Shown here: positions 60,232-64,000 of the stretch, piece after piece
Layout: each line of letters starts with the position of its first letter
Position numbering within the stretch: the first letter of the stretch is position 1
Assembly: GCF_022267555.1 (NCBI RefSeq)
Contig: NZ_CP073586.1
Span: 1,240,001-1,304,000 of the forward strand
Direction: 5' to 3'
Length of the DNA stretch: 64,000 nucleotides
DNA from: Proteiniphilum propionicum
GTDB taxonomy: Bacteria > Bacteroidota > Bacteroidia > Bacteroidales > Dysgonomonadaceae
The notes under the pieces: model-generated
What the model was told of the DNA's origin: nothing
Seen by the model: only the letters and a program-made list of their open reading frames with translations
Databases searched by the model: none
Program-made: the position numbers and the translations under genes

Positions 60232-63200
60232 AAAAAAAGCAAATTAATTATTTTTATGGTATTGTCTGCCTTTATGCAGCTCAAAGCTCACCAAGCTCCA
60301 ATGAATGAGATATCCATTAGTTTGAATGCGCTATCCTCTCAACAACAATCATCAAAAGTCGAAATTAAAGGTATGGTAATAGACATCAATAATGAACCGA
60401 TGATTGGTGTTAATGTATTTTATACATCGAAAGAGGGAGGGATACAAGCTGGAACATCAACTGATATGGATGGGAACTATGTTTTGCAAGTAGAAAGAGA
60501 TGCTGAAGTGACATTCAGACTTATCGGATACAAAACATCGACAATACGTTTTACGGGAAACAATGCAAATGCATTTCGCGTAGTAACGATGTTTGAAGAT
60601 TCAGAATTGCTTGACGAAGTTCAAATTGTAGCATTTGGCCGACAAAAGAAAGAGAGTGTCGTTAGTTCAATATCAACGATTAAGCCGGCAGAGTTGAAAA
60701 TACCTTCAAGCAATTTAACCAACTCGCTTGCCGGCCGCATTTCAGGTTTGGTATCTTATCAACGTTCGGGTGAGCCGGGGGCTGACAATGCCGAATTCTT
60801 CGTTCGTGGTGTCACCAGTTTCGGTTATTCAAAATCTCCTCTTATCCTGATTGATGGTTTGGAATTAACTACTGAAGATTTAGCACGTTTGAACACCGAT
60901 GATATTGAGAGTTTCTCAATACTTAAAGATGCTACATCTGCTGCTCTTTACGGTTCACGTGCTGCAAATGGTGTAATCATGGTTACCACCAAACAAGGAA
61001 GTGAAGGAAAAGCTCGTGTTTCATTTCGTGTAGAAGGTTCATTGTCTTCACCTGTAAGCAAAGTTAAAACAGTTGATCCAATTTCATATATGGAACTGTT
61101 TAATGAAGCTATTTCGACTCGTAACCCTTTGGAAAGAGCAAGGTACTCACAAATGCAAATTGATAATACCAAAGCAGGATTGAACAAAAACGTTTATCCG
61201 GCTACGGATTGGTATAATTTATTGTTCGCAGACCAAACATGGAATCAAAGATACAATATGAATATCAATGGAGGTGGTAAAGTTGCCCAATACTATATCG
61301 CAGCCAACTATAGTCATGATAACGGTAACTTGAAAGTAGATAAAAGAAACAACTTTAATCAAAACATATCTATTAATAGAGTTAATGTTCGTTCAAATAT
61401 AACCATCAACATGGCCCCTACTACCAAGGTTGCAATTCGCATGAATGGCAGCTTCGATGATTACAAAGGTCCTGTTCATGATGGTACTAAAGTTTATTCT
61501 ATGATTATGAAAACCAGCCCGGTTGATTATCCAGCTTATTTTGATGCTGATGCTGATCATAAATACACCAACCATATTTTGTTCGGTAACAATAATCAAG
61601 CTAATGCACTTAACCCATATGCAGAGCTGGTAAAAGGTTATAGAAACTATAGCCGCACTTTCTTATCAATGCAAGCAGAGTTAAATCAAAAATTAGATTT
61701 AATCACCAAAGGGTTGAATTTCAGATTATCGGTTAACACGAACAGAACCGGTTTCTATGAATCATCACGTCAATACAATCCATACTACTATTATGTAGAT
61801 AGCTACGATAGGATTAAAGATGAATATGTCCTTTTTAACTCTAACGAGCAGACAGGTACTGAATATCTTAACTATACAAAAGGTAATGAATATAGTTTAA
61901 GTGTTGTTTATCTTGAAACTGCACTTAACTATGCCCGAGCCTTCAATGATAAACATGATGTATCAGGTCTTATGGTTTTCACTATGCGTGACGAATCAAG
62001 ATCGGCAGCCTCATCATTATCTCAATCACTTCCTTATAGAAATTTAGGCCTTGCCGGACGAGCAACTTATGGTTATGACTCACGTTACTTTATTGAAGCT
62101 AACTTTGGTTACAATGCATCTGAACGTTTCCATAAATCACACCGTTGGGGTTTCTTCCCATCAGTAGGTTTTGGATGGATACTTACTAACGAAGAATTTA
62201 TGAAAAATGTGAATAACAACGTCCTTTCTTTGTTAAAGTTTAAAGGAACTTATGGTAAAGTAGGTAACGAGAGAATTGGTGATGTAAACGACCGTTTCTT
62301 CTATCTTTCTAATGTTAATTTATCTGCAACTACCGGACCTGGTTTCGGTTTAAATATGAACAGGCCGATTCACAGGCCAACAACAAGCATTATACGTTAT
62401 GCCAATAATAACATTGGGTGGGAAGTTGCTAATAAATTAGACTTAGGTTTCGAATTAGAACTATTCAACGATTTCGTAATTATTGCTGACTACTTCCGTG
62501 AAGATCGTAGTAATATCCTACAATCTCGTGCATCTATAACCGATGAAATTGGAGTTGAATTTCCGGATAATGTAAAGGCTAACATCGGTAAAGCATTCTC
62601 TCAAGGTTTTGATGGTTCTATCGACTACAATAAATCATTCAACAAAGATTTGTGGTTACAAGGCCGTGTTAACTTTACTTATGCCAAAGGTAAGTTTAAT
62701 TTATATGAAGAACCTGAATATGCCGATGCGCCATGGTTGAGCCACATTGACCAACCTATTACACAGCAATGGGGTTATGTTGCAGAACGTTTGTTTGTTG
62801 ATGAAAACGATGTGAAGAACTCACCTTCTCAATTTGGTGATTACAAGGCAGGTGATATTAAATACAAAGATATCAATGGTGACGGTGTTATCAACTTTAA
62901 AGACAGAGTGCCAATTGGATATCCTACAACTCCAGAAATAATTTACGGTTTCGGTTTATCATTAGGATACAAGAATTTTGATCTCTCGGCTTTCTTTCAA
63001 GGTTCAGGACGTTCATCATTCTGGATTGACCAAGGAGCTACTGCACCATTCGTCGCATCTTCAATGGACAATAGGATTGGCAACAACACAATGTTGAAAG
63101 CTTATGCTGATGATTACTGGTCAGAAAGTAATCAAAACATATATGCTTTGTGGCCTCGTTTGTCATCTTACGTAATTGAAAATAATAACCAAACCAGTAC

Positions 63201-63432
63201 TTGGTTTATGCAAGACGGTTCATTTTTGCGTTTGAAATCGGTAGAAATTGGTTATACTATATCCAAAAAAATTCAGCGTAAACTACTCATCGACAACTTC
63301 CGTATCTATGTTGATGGTTCAAATCTTCTTACATTAAGCAAGTTTAAATTGTGGGATCCTGAAATGGCAGGAAATGGTTTAGGATATCCTATTCAGAGAG
63401 TTATAAATTTTGGCTTACAGATTGGATTTTAA
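60229..63432 (+). CDS. SusC/RagA-family TonB-dependent outer-membrane transporter
   Basis: A 1067-residue protein. Signal peptide (KLIIFMVLSAFMQLKA), then a carboxypeptidase-D-like regulatory domain (VEIKGMVIDINNEPMIGVNVFY…STDMDGNYVLQV), TonB-box region, and the plug (SSISTIKPAELKIPSSNLTNSLAGRISGL…DDIESFSILKDATSAALYGSRAANGVIMVTTKQG), followed by the 22-strand barrel to a C-terminal Phe (NFGLQIGF). It imports oligosaccharides with its SusD partner (starting 13 bp downstream). The operator upstream suggests LacI control and the neighbours suggest fucosylated glycans. Full length. Confidence 0.96.
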   Translation: MKKSKLIIFMVLSAFMQLKAHQAPMNEISISLNALSSQQQSSKVEIKGMVIDINNEPMIGVNVFYTSKEGGIQAGTSTDMDGNYVLQVERDAEVTFRLIGYKTSTIRFTGNNANAFRVVTMFEDSELLDEVQIVAFGRQKKESVVSSISTIKPAELKIPSSNLTNSLAGRISGLVSYQRSGEPGADNAEFFVRGVTSFGYSKSPLILIDGLELTTEDLARLNTDDIESFSILKDATSAALYGSRAANGVIMVTTKQGSEGKARVSFRVEGSLSSPVSKVKTVDPISYMELFNEAISTRNPLERARYSQMQIDNTKAGLNKNVYPATDWYNLLFADQTWNQRYNMNINGGGKVAQYYIAANYSHDNGNLKVDKRNNFNQNISINRVNVRSNITINMAPTTKVAIRMNGSFDDYKGPVHDGTKVYSMIMKTSPVDYPAYFDADADHKYTNHILFGNNNQANALNPYAELVKGYRNYSRTFLSMQAELNQKLDLITKGLNFRLSVNTNRTGFYESSRQYNPYYYYVDSYDRIKDEYVLFNSNEQTGTEYLNYTKGNEYSLSVVYLETALNYARAFNDKHDVSGLMVFTMRDESRSAASSLSQSLPYRNLGLAGRATYGYDSRYFIEANFGYNASERFHKSHRWGFFPSVGFGWILTNEEFMKNVNNNVLSLLKFKGTYGKVGNERIGDVNDRFFYLSNVNLSATTGPGFGLNMNRPIHRPTTSIIRYANNNIGWEVANKLDLGFELELFNDFVIIADYFREDRSNILQSRASITDEIGVEFPDNVKANIGKAFSQGFDGSIDYNKSFNKDLWLQGRVNFTYAKGKFNLYEEPEYADAPWLSHIDQPITQQWGYVAERLFVDENDVKNSPSQFGDYKAGDIKYKDINGDGVINFKDRVPIGYPTTPEIIYGFGLSLGYKNFDLSAFFQGSGRSSFWIDQGATAPFVASSMDNRIGNNTMLKAYADDYWSESNQNIYALWPRLSSYVIENNNQTSTWFMQDGSFLRLKSVEIGYTISKKIQRKLLIDNFRIYVDGSNLLTLSKFKLWDPEMAGNGLGYPIQRVINFGLQIGF

Positions 63433-63444
63433 AATAGTTTAACT

Positions 63445-64000
63445 ATGAAACATATATCAATAATATTTAGCATTCTTATGGCAATCATGTCATTTGGCTC
63501 TTGCAGTTACCTGGATATTATTCCAGACAACGTTGCAACGCTTGATCATGCTTTTGCAGATGAAACAACTGCCGAAAGATATCTATTTACATGCTATGCC
63601 GGCCTTCCGAAAGAGCATAACGGCAATACCGATCCCGCAATGGCAGGATCATACGAATTCTGGCAAAAAGATTCTTATACAGAAATTGATGCCCCTTTTA
63701 AGACTCCTTTTAGAATTAAAGACGGGTTCCAAAATTCTAACAATCCTTATGTAGATAATTATAGAGGTACTAATGGAGGTACTCCATTGTACAAAACTAT
63801 AAGGAAGTGTTATATCTTTCAAAATAACATTGATAAGGTGATTAATATTAGCGAGCTAAATAAGCAGCGCTGGATTGCTGAATCAAAAGTAATTATTGCT
63901 TATTGCTACTTCTATCTGGTACGTCAATATGGCCCGGTACCTTTGATTACTAAAGAGTATTCAATTGACTCTAGTACTGATGATATTCGTTTAAATCGTA
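63445..64000 (+). CDS. SusD/RagB-family glycan-binding lipoprotein, N-terminal part
   Basis: Runs off the right edge after 185 codons. A lipoprotein signal (ISIIFSILMAIMSFGSC, Cys at 20) precedes SYLDIIPDNVATLDHAFADETTAERYLFTCYAGLP, the standard SusD start, and the later KQRWIAESKVIIAYCYFYLVRQYGPVPLIT helix is the family TPR-like region. It begins 13 bp after the SusC stop and forms the outer lid of that transporter. Confidence 0.95.
   Translation, partial: MKHISIIFSILMAIMSFGSCSYLDIIPDNVATLDHAFADETTAERYLFTCYAGLPKEHNGNTDPAMAGSYEFWQKDSYTEIDAPFKTPFRIKDGFQNSNNPYVDNYRGTNGGTPLYKTIRKCYIFQNNIDKVINISELNKQRWIAESKVIIAYCYFYLVRQYGPVPLITKEYSIDSSTDDIRLNR

Overview
The window reads as chromosomal DNA from an anaerobic member of the Bacteroidales (a Dysgonomonadaceae-like genome would fit, but the family is a guess). 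The evidence is the SusC/SusD pairs, many exported lipoproteins with short lipobox signals, the Bacteroidetes promoter form (TTTG, about 19 bp, TAnnTTTG) in front of many genes, and a phosphate butyryltransferase/butyrate kinase pair.

Layout. (1) 1-6153: the tail of a glycan-utilisation locus: SusD end, phosphodiester glycosidase lipoprotein, BACON/beta-helix protein, propeller lipoprotein and a GH123-like enzyme, closed by a strong shared terminator. (2) 6214-15332: core genes: corA, rsmA, a flippase-like membrane protein, pepD, a subtilisin, xseA-xseB-ispD and an Lrp regulator. (3) tRNA-Pro and tRNA-Gly. (4) 15866-29800: a 13.9-kb mobilizable integrative element in the 3' end of tRNA-Gly, bounded by a 46-bp att duplication. 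It carries a replication/primase module, a MobC-like protein and relaxase with a candidate oriT, a tyrosine integrase, and a cargo module of a ThiF-like enzyme, a LuxR-type regulator, a GNAT/LuxI-like acyltransferase and a lipoprotein, interrupted by an IS3-family element. (5) 29800-40973: a decayed island: a sigma-factor stub, a broken outer-membrane gene, a truncated FecR, an arsenic operon (arsR-arsF-arsG-trx-permease-arsC-acr3 pseudogene-ferredoxin-permease), and a decayed AbiE system facing a truncated HEPN gene. (6) 40974-50936: S9 peptidase, ptb-buk plus an ATP-grasp protein translated behind buk, an M20 dipeptidase and an HExxH lipoprotein. (7) tandem repeats and tRNA-Ser. (8) 51894-64000: a fucose-directed utilisation locus: two GH29 fucosidases split by an IS66-family insertion with a perfect 8-bp target duplication, a LacI regulator, SusC and the start of SusD.

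Two regulatory systems can be read directly from the DNA. In the integrative element, an 18-bp palindrome (consensus AACACAC-TTTT-GTGTGTT) stands exactly 27 bp upstream of the -7 box of three promoters: ThiF, acyltransferase and lipoprotein. This is the class II position used by LuxR-type activators, and the LuxR gene is divergent from the acyltransferase. It looks like a self-contained signal synthase/receptor regulon on a Bacteroidetes mobile element and is the strongest candidate here for an undescribed system. In the fucosidase locus, an identical 16-bp palindrome ATGCACACGTGTGCAT lies two bases after the -7 box of two promoters 7.6 kb apart, which makes it the likely operator of the LacI protein between them.

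All functions are inferred from sequence reading alone. No database search or structure prediction was run.
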